Origin: a virus
Direction: 5' to 3' (one strand)
Virus record (IMG/VR): IMGVR_UViG_3300020477_001475
Coordinates: 1 to 64,000 of that record
Length of the DNA stretch: 64,000 nucleotides
The number at the start of each line of letters is the position of its first letter. The first letter of the stretch is position 1. A program made the translations under genes and the position numbers. This document shows, one piece after another, positions 34,283-42,800 of the stretch. The notes under the pieces are model-generated. The model made no database searches. It worked only from the letters and a program-made list of their open reading frames with translations, and was not told where the DNA came from.

Positions 34283-34372
34283 GTTACGAATTATAACCCC
34301 AGAAGCATCTCCTTAATGCCCTAACCTACTTATCAAACCGGAGAAGGCCAGTAAGTATCAAACGGGCGGTGT
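34283..34372 (-). other. 16S-rRNA 3' decoding-site-like motifs in ncRNA
   Basis: On the minus strand, ACACCGCCCGT (34362-34372) equals the start of helix 44 in 16S rRNA. AAGTAGGT lies in between, and CTGGGG...TCGTAAC ends at 34283. These are in the order found in rRNA, about 79 nt apart against about 91 in E. coli. Sequence between is otherwise unlike. It could be rRNA mimicry or chance. Confidence 0.45.
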
Positions 34373-34417
34373 TACACGATTTTTAAATTCATATCATATC
34401 CTTTTCCATTATACTAT

Positions 34418-34453
34418 AATATACGGCTGATCTGCCATACAAAACAACGTTTA
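34418..34453 (-). promoter_or_regulatory. Early-type promoter of the structured RNA
   Basis: TTGTTT (34442-34447) in AACGTTGTTT, then 18 bp, then TATATT (34418-34423). It has no TGTTACA pair, unlike five of the nine set members. A predicted start near 34411 gives the RNA its 5' end. Confidence 0.65.
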
Positions 34454-34460
34454 TTTTAAA

Positions 34461-34616
34461 TTAATCTAAATAAAATTCATTTTCTATTAGGTATTCAATC
34501 TCTGCCAATTCGGCATCTGTAGGTTCTTCCACCACCATTTCTTCTTCAGTAGGTTCAGGCGTAGAAATTAAACCCAAGTTTTCTAATTCTTGAAAATATT
34601 CTTTAACTTTTGCCAT
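34461..34616 (-). CDS. 51-aa acidic small protein
   Basis: ATG at 34616 to TAA at 34461. The product begins MAKVKEYFQELENLG, with an EPTEEEMVVEEPTD centre and an IEYLIENEF end, so it is very acidic. It is preceded by the early promoter at 34656-34692, leaving a leader of about 33 nt. The sequence has no known family. The only gene inside the 33.6-35.0 kb interval, it may be a DNA-mimic or inhibitor. Confidence 0.68.
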   Translation of the reverse strand: MAKVKEYFQELENLGLISTPEPTEEEMVVEEPTDAELAEIEYLIENEFYLD

Positions 34617-34655
34617 TCTTCAAATCCCTTTATTTATTAATTAACTTAACGATCA

Positions 34656-34692
34656 AATATACGGCGGTTCGGCCGATCCTACAACGTTTTTG
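34656..34692 (-). promoter_or_regulatory. Early promoter, 51-aa acidic gene
   Basis: The -35 is TTGTAG (34679-34684), with a 17-bp spacer and TATATT (34656-34661). TGTTACA boxes lie at 34699-34705 and 34709-34715, 14 bp upstream. Confidence 0.8.
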
Positions 34693-34698
34693 TGCGAT

Positions 34699-34715
34699 TG
34701 TTACAAATTGTTACA
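34699..34715 (+). promoter_or_regulatory. TGTTACA paired operator
   Basis: Two TGTTACA boxes 10 bp apart, with the same 14-bp offset as at 27768 and 32134. Confidence 0.55.
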
Positions 34716-34785
34716 TTTCAGGGCTCTTTTTATGGGTGTGCCACGCTCCAAATCCATGAAATTTACACGATTTTTACAAAATGTA

Positions 34786-34829
34786 TGTGGATAAGTGTGT
34801 GGATAACGTTATCAACAATGTTATCAACA
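34786..34829 (+). other. DnaA-box array, candidate replication origin
   Basis: TGTGGATAA occurs twice (34786-34794, 34798-34806), then TTATCAACA twice (34809-34817, 34821-34829). The first pair is the exact consensus DnaA box in reverse. The second pair is one base off and points the other way. Starts are about 12 bp apart. AT-rich DNA and ACCACTTTAA repeats (34938-34960) follow. The 34717-35000 interval otherwise holds no gene. Confidence 0.55.
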
Positions 34830-34937
34830 GTTGAATACGCCACCCAGAAAATTTTTTTTGCGGTGTGTATATCCTTGGTCCCTCAGTAATCTCTACTAGA
34901 CACTAAAATCACTAAAAATAATTTAATGTCTGTTATC

Positions 34938-34960
34938 TAACCACTTTAAACCACTTTAAA
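34938..34960 (+). repeat. ACCACTTTAA direct repeats
   Basis: Two direct copies and a degenerate third (ACCACCCTTC) follow the DnaA-box array. They are short iteron-like repeats that could bind an initiator, or be simple slippage. Confidence 0.4.
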
Positions 34961-35000
34961 CCACCCTTCACCATTTTATATCTTGTAAAGTGTGTATTAT

Positions 35001-35189
35001 TTAATCTTCGTTTGGTGTTTTTACCGCGAATGTCACAACCCTAATAAATTCGTCTTCGTTGACCAAATCATTCTTTATTAGGTAGTCTTCTACTTGGAAA
35101 TCGTGGAACATCAATCTATCTGATGTAAATTCAAATCGTTTTTCCTTCGCTTCGAAGAACTCGCTCTTAACCATGTAAGTGTACGTCAT
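35001..35189 (-). CDS. 62-aa hypothetical
   Basis: A beta-rich small protein (TYMVKSEFFEAKEKRFEFTSD, then YLIKNDLVNEDEF). It overlaps the upstream gene by ATGA. Not recognised. It lies at the downstream end of the small-gene early block. Confidence 0.6.
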   Translation of the reverse strand: MTYTYMVKSEFFEAKEKRFEFTSDRLMFHDFQVEDYLIKNDLVNEDEFIRVVTFAVKTPNED

Positions 35190-35398
35190 TGCTTGGTTTC
35201 TTTCTCTTTGTTATATAAATGCCGTAGTTTTCCACCCAAACTCATATCATTGGGATTATCATAAACTAATTTTTTAATTTCTCTTTCTTTATCTTGATAT
35301 TTAGCAACTAATATCTGTAACCTACTTACTTCTTTTTCTGTTGTACTTAACGCTGATATGTAATCAGCTAGTAATTCTTTGTAATTTTGTTTATCCAT
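35186..35398 (-). CDS. 70-aa coiled-coil-like hypothetical
   Basis: Heptad-like helix (LLADYISALSTTEKEVSRLQ, then ILVAKYQDKEREIKKL) and a basic end. Its start overlaps the end of the 47-aa gene upstream by 8 nt. Not recognised. Confidence 0.6.
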   Translation of the reverse strand: MDKQNYKELLADYISALSTTEKEVSRLQILVAKYQDKEREIKKLVYDNPNDMSLGGKLRHLYNKEKETKQ

Positions 35399-35534
35399 TG
35401 TAGTTTATATCCCTTGGATCATTGCCCATAATTTTCATTATATCTTCTGTTAATTGTTCTCTTAATGCTTCAGAAGATAGATTGGCTTGATTGTCTGCGT
35501 ATTCTTTTAATAGTTCCATTATATTACTTTTCAT
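35391..35534 (-). CDS. 47-aa hypothetical
   Basis: ATG at 35534 to TAA at 35391. A helical peptide beginning MKSNIMELLKEYADNQ and ending DPRDINYNG. It fills the space between two genes in the same orientation with an 8-nt overlap, so it is probably real. No known family. Confidence 0.55.
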   Translation of the reverse strand: MKSNIMELLKEYADNQANLSSEALREQLTEDIMKIMGNDPRDINYNG

Positions 35535-35537
35535 ATC

Positions 35538-35753
35538 TTAATACTCTCCATCGTCTTCTTGTTCTACACTAACTATAATATCATCCTTTAATACAGGACT
35601 ATTCATATGTACTTGAACAATAGAGCCACTTGCTTCAGACTCTGGAGGATTATTTTTATAATCTTCTACAACCTTTTTTGCATGTTTCTTTATCTCTTTA
35701 TTATGTTCATCATAAAATTCTAATATTTCATCTGGTAAATCAGCCTTAGTCAT
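35538..35753 (-). CDS. 71-aa acidic hypothetical
   Basis: A short protein with a Lys/His-rich centre (EHNKEIKKHAKKVVEDYKNN) and an acidic end (SVEQEDDGEY). It overlaps the downstream end of a 35-aa membrane peptide gene. Not recognised. Confidence 0.58.
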   Translation of the reverse strand: MTKADLPDEILEFYDEHNKEIKKHAKKVVEDYKNNPPESEASGSIVQVHMNSPVLKDDIIVSVEQEDDGEY

Positions 35754-35853
35754 TTTTAAAACTCCTTACTAACCAGACTATAGTTGCTACTGCACCCATA
35801 CTAAATAGTCCAGTCATTATTATTGTATATAATGCTATTAATATTTCTTCCAT
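35746..35853 (-). CDS. 35-aa single-pass membrane peptide
   Basis: ATG at 35853 to TAA at 35746. The peptide MEEILIALYTIIMTGLFSMG continues AVATIVWLVRSF and is one transmembrane helix. It overlaps genes on both sides by 8-16 nt. A phage inner-membrane microprotein is inferred. Confidence 0.5.
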   Translation of the reverse strand: MEEILIALYTIIMTGLFSMGAVATIVWLVRSFKND

Positions 35854-36038
35854 AATTTATTACACTCTTTCATTTCGTTTACAGTTAATTTAACTCTATT
35901 GAAATTTTTTATTTTATTTATAAGTTCTTCTACATAGTCCATTTCTTCAAGCTTACTACCAAAATTATTAGATGCCTTGTCTGTTTCTGATATTAGTTTT
36001 AATAATTTTTCTAATCTTTCTAATATACTTTCACTCAT
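35838..36038 (-). CDS. 66-aa helical protein, tandem paralogue 2
   Basis: It shares with the upstream 84-aa protein the LEKLLKLI / LEKLRKLI helix, an acidic FVDDL-like segment, and the ending EMKECNKLWKKY against EMEHCNGLWKKYK. The pair is therefore a tandem duplication. The function is unknown. Its start overlaps the preceding stop by ATGA. Confidence 0.65.
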   Translation of the reverse strand: MSESILERLEKLLKLISETDKASNNFGSKLEEMDYVEELINKIKNFNRVKLTVNEMKECNKLWKKY

Positions 36039-36289
36039 TTATATTTCTTCCATAAACCATTACAATGTTCCATTTCTAATTTTGTAATTCTATGATGTGG
36101 GTTAACTTTTAAATCTGCCCTTAAATCATCTACAAATTCTAAATCTTCTGTATGCCGAGGTGTAATATTACCTATCAATTTTCGTAATTTTTCTAACTTA
36201 GGTAGTATATTTTTTCGATAGTGAAAGTTTTCATTCATTCCATCGATTTTGTCCTTATCTTCTAATATATCAATCAATCTATTTGACAT
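36035..36289 (-). CDS. 84-aa helical protein, tandem paralogue 1
   Basis: Helical throughout, with a C-terminal HCNGLWKKYK that recurs in the next gene. A short His-rich stretch (NPHHRITKL) is present only in this copy. Not recognised. Confidence 0.65.
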   Translation of the reverse strand: MSNRLIDILEDKDKIDGMNENFHYRKNILPKLEKLRKLIGNITPRHTEDLEFVDDLRADLKVNPHHRITKLEMEHCNGLWKKYK

Positions 36290-36301
36290 TTAGTGTTTTC
36301 C

Positions 36302-36421
36302 TCATTGTGTAAATAATACATATATAATAAATAAAATTACTCCCACACATATAGTCATTGTAATTTTTTCGATAGTACTCATAATTGACCAATATGATGG
36401 AGGGGGTTGATTCTTTTTCAT
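36302..36421 (-). CDS. 39-aa single-pass membrane peptide
   Basis: ATG at 36421 to TGA at 36302. A Pro-rich start (KKNQPPPSYW) and a C-terminal transmembrane helix (ICVGVILFIIYVLF). Tail-anchored topology is likely. No known family. Confidence 0.5.
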   Translation of the reverse strand: MKKNQPPPSYWSIMSTIEKITMTICVGVILFIIYVLFTQ

Positions 36422-36424
36422 ATC

Positions 36425-36586
36425 TTATTCACCTAATTCTTTTAATCTATCCTTTAATTCTGCATTTTCCATTGATAATGCAACTAATTCCATTTGTCTA
36501 TCCACATTACTTGAAGCACTTAATATCGCAGTCAACATAAATCCCATAGGTGCTCCTACCATCATTCCAAATATAAATTCTAACAT
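36425..36586 (-). CDS. 53-aa single-pass membrane protein
   Basis: ATG at 36586 to TAA at 36425. Gly/Met-rich transmembrane helix (FIFGMMVGAPMGFMLTAILS), then a charged helix ending LKELGE. First gene behind the early promoter at 36616-36652, with a leader of about 23 nt. Possibly an inner-membrane effector. Confidence 0.6.
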   Translation of the reverse strand: MLEFIFGMMVGAPMGFMLTAILSASSNVDRQMELVALSMENAELKDRLKELGE

Positions 36587-36615
36587 ATTCTATTTTCCTG
36601 TTTTACTTGTATGTT

Positions 36616-36652
36616 AATATACAACTATTATTTTATATACTACAACGTTTTT
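36616..36652 (-). promoter_or_regulatory. Early promoter, 36.3-36.6 kb genes
   Basis: The -35 is TTGTAG (36640-36645), with an 18-bp spacer and TATATT (36616-36621). It has no TGTTACA pair. Confidence 0.7.
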
Positions 36653-36720
36653 CTTCACTTGCCATATTATAAATATGTATAGGCGTATAGATAATAAATT
36701 CGATGTGGTTGTCTACGCTA

Positions 36721-36744
36721 ATCATAAAATTTTAATTTTATGAT
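36721..36744 (-). terminator. Weak hairpin after the giant gene
   Basis: A 10-bp AT-rich stem ATCATAAAAT / ATTTTATGAT with a 4-nt loop. No clear T run follows on the minus strand, so termination is uncertain. It lies 76 nt beyond the giant gene. Confidence 0.4.
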
Positions 36745-36819
36745 CCACGAATGTTATATCTTTTATCCTAATCATATTTTTACAATGCGAGGAGGCGTTA
36801 TCCAAAATTTTTTTCTTCA

Positions 36820-39800
36820 TCAACAATTTTCAAGTGTAAGACAATCATCTTGTTCAGCTGATATATCCACCATCGATGATAATCCTCCAAAATCACCAGT
36901 AACATTTGTACCATCAGCAGAATAAAAACCTTCTTCAGTTAATCTTAATTCTTGACATGATTGAAAATCTAAATAGTGTATCGGGTAATGTGATGCCCAA
37001 TTAGGAACATGACCTCCTGGTGTATTAGAAACCCCATCACCAATAAAAGTAAATGGTGGGTTATCAGCATTCAAATCATGCATAGCAATTAAACCACCAG
37101 AATGACTTTCACCAAAATGATCATACCACATACCTTCATGGCTCGTTGTTAAATCTACGCACCCGTGAGTAAAAGGTACATCTACATATTGCTCCATACC
37201 AGCTACACCTCTCATACCCATGGTATATTTAGCTATATTAAATGCATACGCATCATCTCCACCATGATAATTTGCAAATGCCACATCTGTATCTATAGTT
37301 TTCTTTACAGTTAATGCATCAGTGAGGCTAGGATAAAATATATCATAAGTGCTTGGATTATCAGCACCAAGAAATTGATATATAGGAGTTGTGTTAGAAA
37401 ATTGTTTCATTCTAGTAATATCAGGATAATCAGGAGCCATTGTATTTACTGGTTGATAATTACCGTCACTAAATTGGGAATAATTATAAATTATATTTTC
37501 GCAATCATTATCTTCAAGTTCTTCATACGTATCACAGTTATCAGCAGTTGTTAATGTCCAGGTTCCATTTGGATAGTCCGCACCATCACTTTCACAATGT
37601 TCGTTACTGTCTGTACAATACCAATACCAATCTCCCACAGCTGTTCTATATGTATGGTATGCATCAGGATCATAATAAGTTTCCGTCCAATTACCATTTT
37701 CCGGAACTGGATCTAATTCCCGATTGGCTATAACAGCATCACATGAAGGACCTTCACCATCTATCAAGTTTTGTATTGAATAACCTCCATCAGGTCCATC
37801 TACAAAAAATCCAGGTTGTGTTAATATAGTTGCTATATTACCACATAATGCTGAATAATCAAGAAAACCTGCTCCTGCAATAGCAGATGTTGATATCATA
37901 TTTGGTTCAATTCTAAAATTTTCAACATACTCCACATCACCTTCAGCTATACCACCTATTTTACCCATCGTGACATCATATGTATTTGGATTATAATAAT
38001 TTGGTGTACCAGTTGCCATTGGTGCAGGAGGCCAGTTAGAACACATATTATTATTAAAACCAAAACCTTGATTATGAAGCCCATCACTACAATCAGTCAT
38101 ATCCCACCAACCCCAAAATTTAGAAGGGTAACCTTTCAAAGATCCCACACCAAATGCATTAACTTGATATGGGTAACCGCCTTTATTAGGAGCTATGTGC
38201 AATTCATTCATAAAATGACCTTTATAACCCCATTTATTAGGTAAAAATTTAGGTACCCATATTTTTGGATTTCTCATCATACCATATTTTGGGAATTCAG
38301 TAGCAGGTTGTTTTGTCAGCTTTATACCTATTTCAAATTTTACTTTTGTACCTTTGGGAATTATACCAGTTCCAACTAATTTATGCCAATAAGATCCATC
38401 AGTATAATCTCCACCTGGATTTAGACGACCTGCAGCGCCAGTAGGATCACCACCTGAATCATAATCCACAAAATTCATTAAATCACTCATAGGTCCACCA
38501 CCTACAGACCATTCACTATAACCCCATGCTTGTTCTCTATCACCCATTGAATCACCACTATACAAATGTAAAGTACTTGGATTATCTGATTGTATATGAG
38601 GAGTAGTACCATAATCACTTCCAGGAATATTACGTTCACCTGGTTGATTAAAACTGTGAGAAGCACCTTCGTGATGTATCCAGCCAGTATCTATATCACC
38701 CCAAGAAACTCTATATACCAATGAATGAACTCCCCTATTACCTGCACCAGACCTAATAGATTTAGATTCAGCAGACATCATTATATTATAAATGGGTACA
38801 TCTTTATCGAATACAATAGTTTTTTGAAAAAGTTTATTAAGACTACCATATCCTGAATTTGTGGAGCCCCATGGTATTTGAGTGTCCCACCAATCAGGAT
38901 CCATAGATGAAGGGTTATTATGATGTTGCATACACCCAGTATAACAATCAGGACATTCTTCTCCCCATCTATCGATGTAACCCTTACCACCTGAATATTT
39001 ATCACTTACTTCATGCATACCAGAAGTTGTAGTTCCTAAAGTTGGACAAAGTACAGGCTCACAACAGCTTCCATTATTGCATATTGAATTAGAAACGGTG
39101 AATCCAGGTTGAAGTCCTGTAAGCATTTGTGAAAAATCTTCTAGGAATTCCCAAAACCATCCAGGTTGTTGTCCTTCAGCATTACCCCATCCAACACAAT
39201 AAGAAGAACCTTGTGCAGGATCCATACCAAATGGCCATGGTTTTTGATGTACATCACCATTAGGATAACTTTCATCAGGAATATATCCTGTATCAGCACA
39301 ACCATCATCATAATAACCATTATGCCAAGTACCTATATCACTCACAGTGTTGTCATTTACATCAAAATAACCACAACAATCTGCAGAACAAAATTGAGAT
39401 TCTGAATAAGGATCCACATTACTTGTATGATATAAATTAGTATCAGTCATTCCTAATATATAACCTCTTTCACCATCAGACATTTCAAGTTCACCACTAA
39501 TAGAATTATCTATAAATGTATCTCCAACAACAACTTGACCTGCCAATGAATTATCGTGAGTACTATTAGGACAAAATCCACCACATATAGCTCTACCACC
39601 ACAAGCATTATTATATTGATAACCTTCATCAGTACTTGTTGTTGGGTGAGATTTTAATTCTTCTCGAACCGACCAACCTTGATCGATTATTTGACGACAT
39701 TGAATTTGACCTGGATAAGTATAATTACCATCAGGATCATAAGCAGGATACCATTCACTATAACAATCATGGCTTCTCGTATCTCCACAATAAGGATCAC

Positions 39801-42800
39801 AACAACTGTAAAATTCTTCTTTATTAGCGACTAAATCAATAGAATCTTGATCATTAGTAAGGTATTTACTACAACCATAACTACCATCACCAAAATAATT
39901 TATAAAACAAGCATTTAAATCATTAGGCCATTCATACTCTAAGTCTTTACATAAACTACCTTGAAATCCTTCAGTCGCAAGTGGTGAAATTCCCAAACAT
40001 TCTCCATCCGGACAATCACTATTATCAAGTGAAGGTATACATGCTACTCCATGATTAGATCCACCATGACAATAACCTGCATCTTCACCTACTGCCATAT
40101 CAAACATAGCACATTCAAATATACAACCAACATTCGATTGGTCTGTAAATTCAATTATACTATTTGGATCAGCACAACCATGTTTATTATAAATACAGTC
40201 ACTTGGTTTATGTATAGTTATGTCATCACTTTCTTCATAATTACCGTAAGGAGGTATAGCCCCAGGATCTTTACAACCCAAACAATCTTTATGATCATGA
40301 GAATAAACTTTACAACCACAATGTAAATCCAACATGTCACCAGTATCTTCAGGATAATCAGTTGTTATATTAACTTGATGTATAGGATCATATGGCCATA
40401 TTGGAATATCATGAGTTTTTAAATCCCATACAACACTTTGCCAATAAAAATTATCTTCCCAATCCAAATCACCATTAGAATCTATTGGTTTCCTACCGTG
40501 TATATTTGTATCACCAAACCTAAATCCACCATAATAATTTGAAAATAATAATGGATATAAAACATCATCATTATGATAATTGGCACTACATTCACCAGTT
40601 TTAGAATATAAAGGTTTACACTGACCACTACAATCAATATCAGGTCCACCATATATAAATTCACCTAAATCATAATTTGTAGTAAGTCTTGGGAAATTGC
40701 CTATAAATGTATCACCGTCATCCAAACAAACACCACCATTTTGATCACATGTAAAGACTTCCACAATATCACCTTCAAAATCGGCGGGTTTAGAAGTTCC
40801 TCTCCAATGCGGTGAATTTAAATGTGTTATTTCACCTATATCATTTTTTATATTTGGGCAATTACGAATTGTATAAGGACTATTACATATACCACATTCA
40901 TCCAATTCACCATATTCAGTAAATGGATCTAAATTATCAATTCCAGTATCATCAGGATAAGTATCACAGTTACAATCCATTCTACGAACACCGGAACCAC
41001 CGTCATCAGCTCCAAAACTTTCTAAAGGACCCATACCAACCACACATGTTTTTATTCTCTCTGAACTATCGTCTTGTGGTCCAGGTACACAAACTTCATT
41101 TTTATTTTCCCATAATTTAAATAACCCACCAGGATCATCTGCACCATATGGGCCTATAGGATGATGAGGATTAACATCATTTACACCATCTTCACCCCTC
41201 ATATGTTTATTATCGGGATGTGTAATTATTTTTAAAGCCTTCAAAAATGGTATGTCTAATAATGCATTGTCTAATGGTATATACTGACCATCTTCATTTT
41301 CTTCAATCGTTTCACCATAATCAGACAAGGAATCGTTACAAAATTCATCGTATCTATAAACATACCCATAATTTAAACCTGCACATTGATTTAAATCATC
41401 TAAAACATTAATCCTGGCTGTCAAAGATCCAGCTGGTACACAATTTCCATGACAATCAGTAAAATTATATTCACATTGACACGCTGATAAAGTTGGTTCA
41501 TAACAACCGACTTGATAAGGATTACTACAATCTACTTCACCCATGTCTATAAATTCACCATTTTCTTCATCATAATAACCACATACAGGATGTAGTTCAT
41601 TTCCCGTAGGCCAATCTACTGGTTCACCTTCATAATCTGGAACACACTCCCAATCTTCACCAATACATGAAGAAAGTTGTTCACATTCATCATAATCTTC
41701 ATGATTTCCTAAACCTAAACAATTACATTTTCTAACAGCATCTTCAATTAATTCATCACCAACAAAAGGACCCATCCAACCAGGATGAATTCCACCGTTA
41801 GCCCACCATACATTATTATCATCACAACATTCTGGATTTGTATGATCAAAATTAGAATCCCTAAAACAAGGATACCCTCCAAAATTCTGATTATCTTCAG
41901 TATATGCTCCACCACTAACATCATCAGGATTCTTACAAATAGAGTTCTGATTTATATAACCAGTAATAGGTGAATAACAAGCATTTATACCAGTATGATT
42001 TGAATATGGATCATCAACTTCCCAGTGATAATCCCATCCCAAACATTTTATATCACCCCAATAACCTGTACCAGTAGAAGGAAGATTATTAGAGCTATTT
42101 CCAGTTGTTGGGAAAGTACAATAGTCCATTTCACATTGTATTTCTTCAAATAAATCATACCCAGCTTCAGCAGCAATTTGTTGACATCTATTATCAAGTT
42201 GAATTCTTCCAGAATTATTACCACTATAATTCATTAAAAATTCTATATTGGGTGCATCACATGTTGTATCAAAATCATTAAATGCTTGTTTCGAAGAAAA
42301 ATCAGACCAATTACCATCATTTAAACCTATGCATGCACCACGAAGTGGGTTACATCCTGAACATTGATATTTGCCAGTTTTTTCATCAAAGCATGTAAGA
42401 TTTGTATCATTTTCACAATAACCATAATTATCAGGTTTATTATTTTGAAAATTGGTATGATCAAATTTTAAAAATTCAGCTTGGTATATCCATTCACCAC
42501 CTTCATCAATACAATCAGACTCTGAAATATCATCACTCAAACCACCTTCACCTAAGTCACAATAATTTTCAAGATTTGGACAAGGTCTTCCATCAGAATC
42601 CCATCCGTCACCCTCACCATCACGTTTCCAAGTTAATGGCATAACACCACTTCTGCCGTTATCGGTTGGTAAATTAGGAGATCCAGCTAAAGAATGTTGT
42701 CCTTTATCCGGTATATAATTCCAACAACCACAACCATTATTTCCATAAAGATCTTCATCTGATCTAGTACCACCTTCACCCGAGAAAACATATTGACTAT

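Larger units (their letters stand above)
33795..34411 (-). ncRNA. Large structured RNA with twin tRNA-like cloverleaves
   Basis: The RNA is about 615 nt, with no ORF of note on either strand. Transcription from the promoter at 34418-34453 would run to the terminator at 33798-33832. The 5' third carries 16S-rRNA-like motifs (34283-34372), the middle has two 72-nt cloverleaves (34047-34118, 33965-34036), and the 3' part has a long stem closing 33895-33960 and a GTTGT/GGGG hairpin at 33838-33878. The overall form recalls the large ornate phage RNAs (GOLLD, ROOL), but I cannot match it to a known class by eye. Strand choice rests on promoter, terminator T-run and cloverleaf linker lengths. Confidence 0.65.

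Noticed and set aside
34261-34290. tmRNA 5' end (GGGTTCGAC-like stretch)
   Set aside because: No matching tRNA-like 3' end, no tag-coding frame and the acceptor pairing is absent.
36721-36744. Strong terminator for the giant gene
   Set aside because: The stem is AT-rich and lacks a T run on the minus strand, so it is kept only as a weak candidate.
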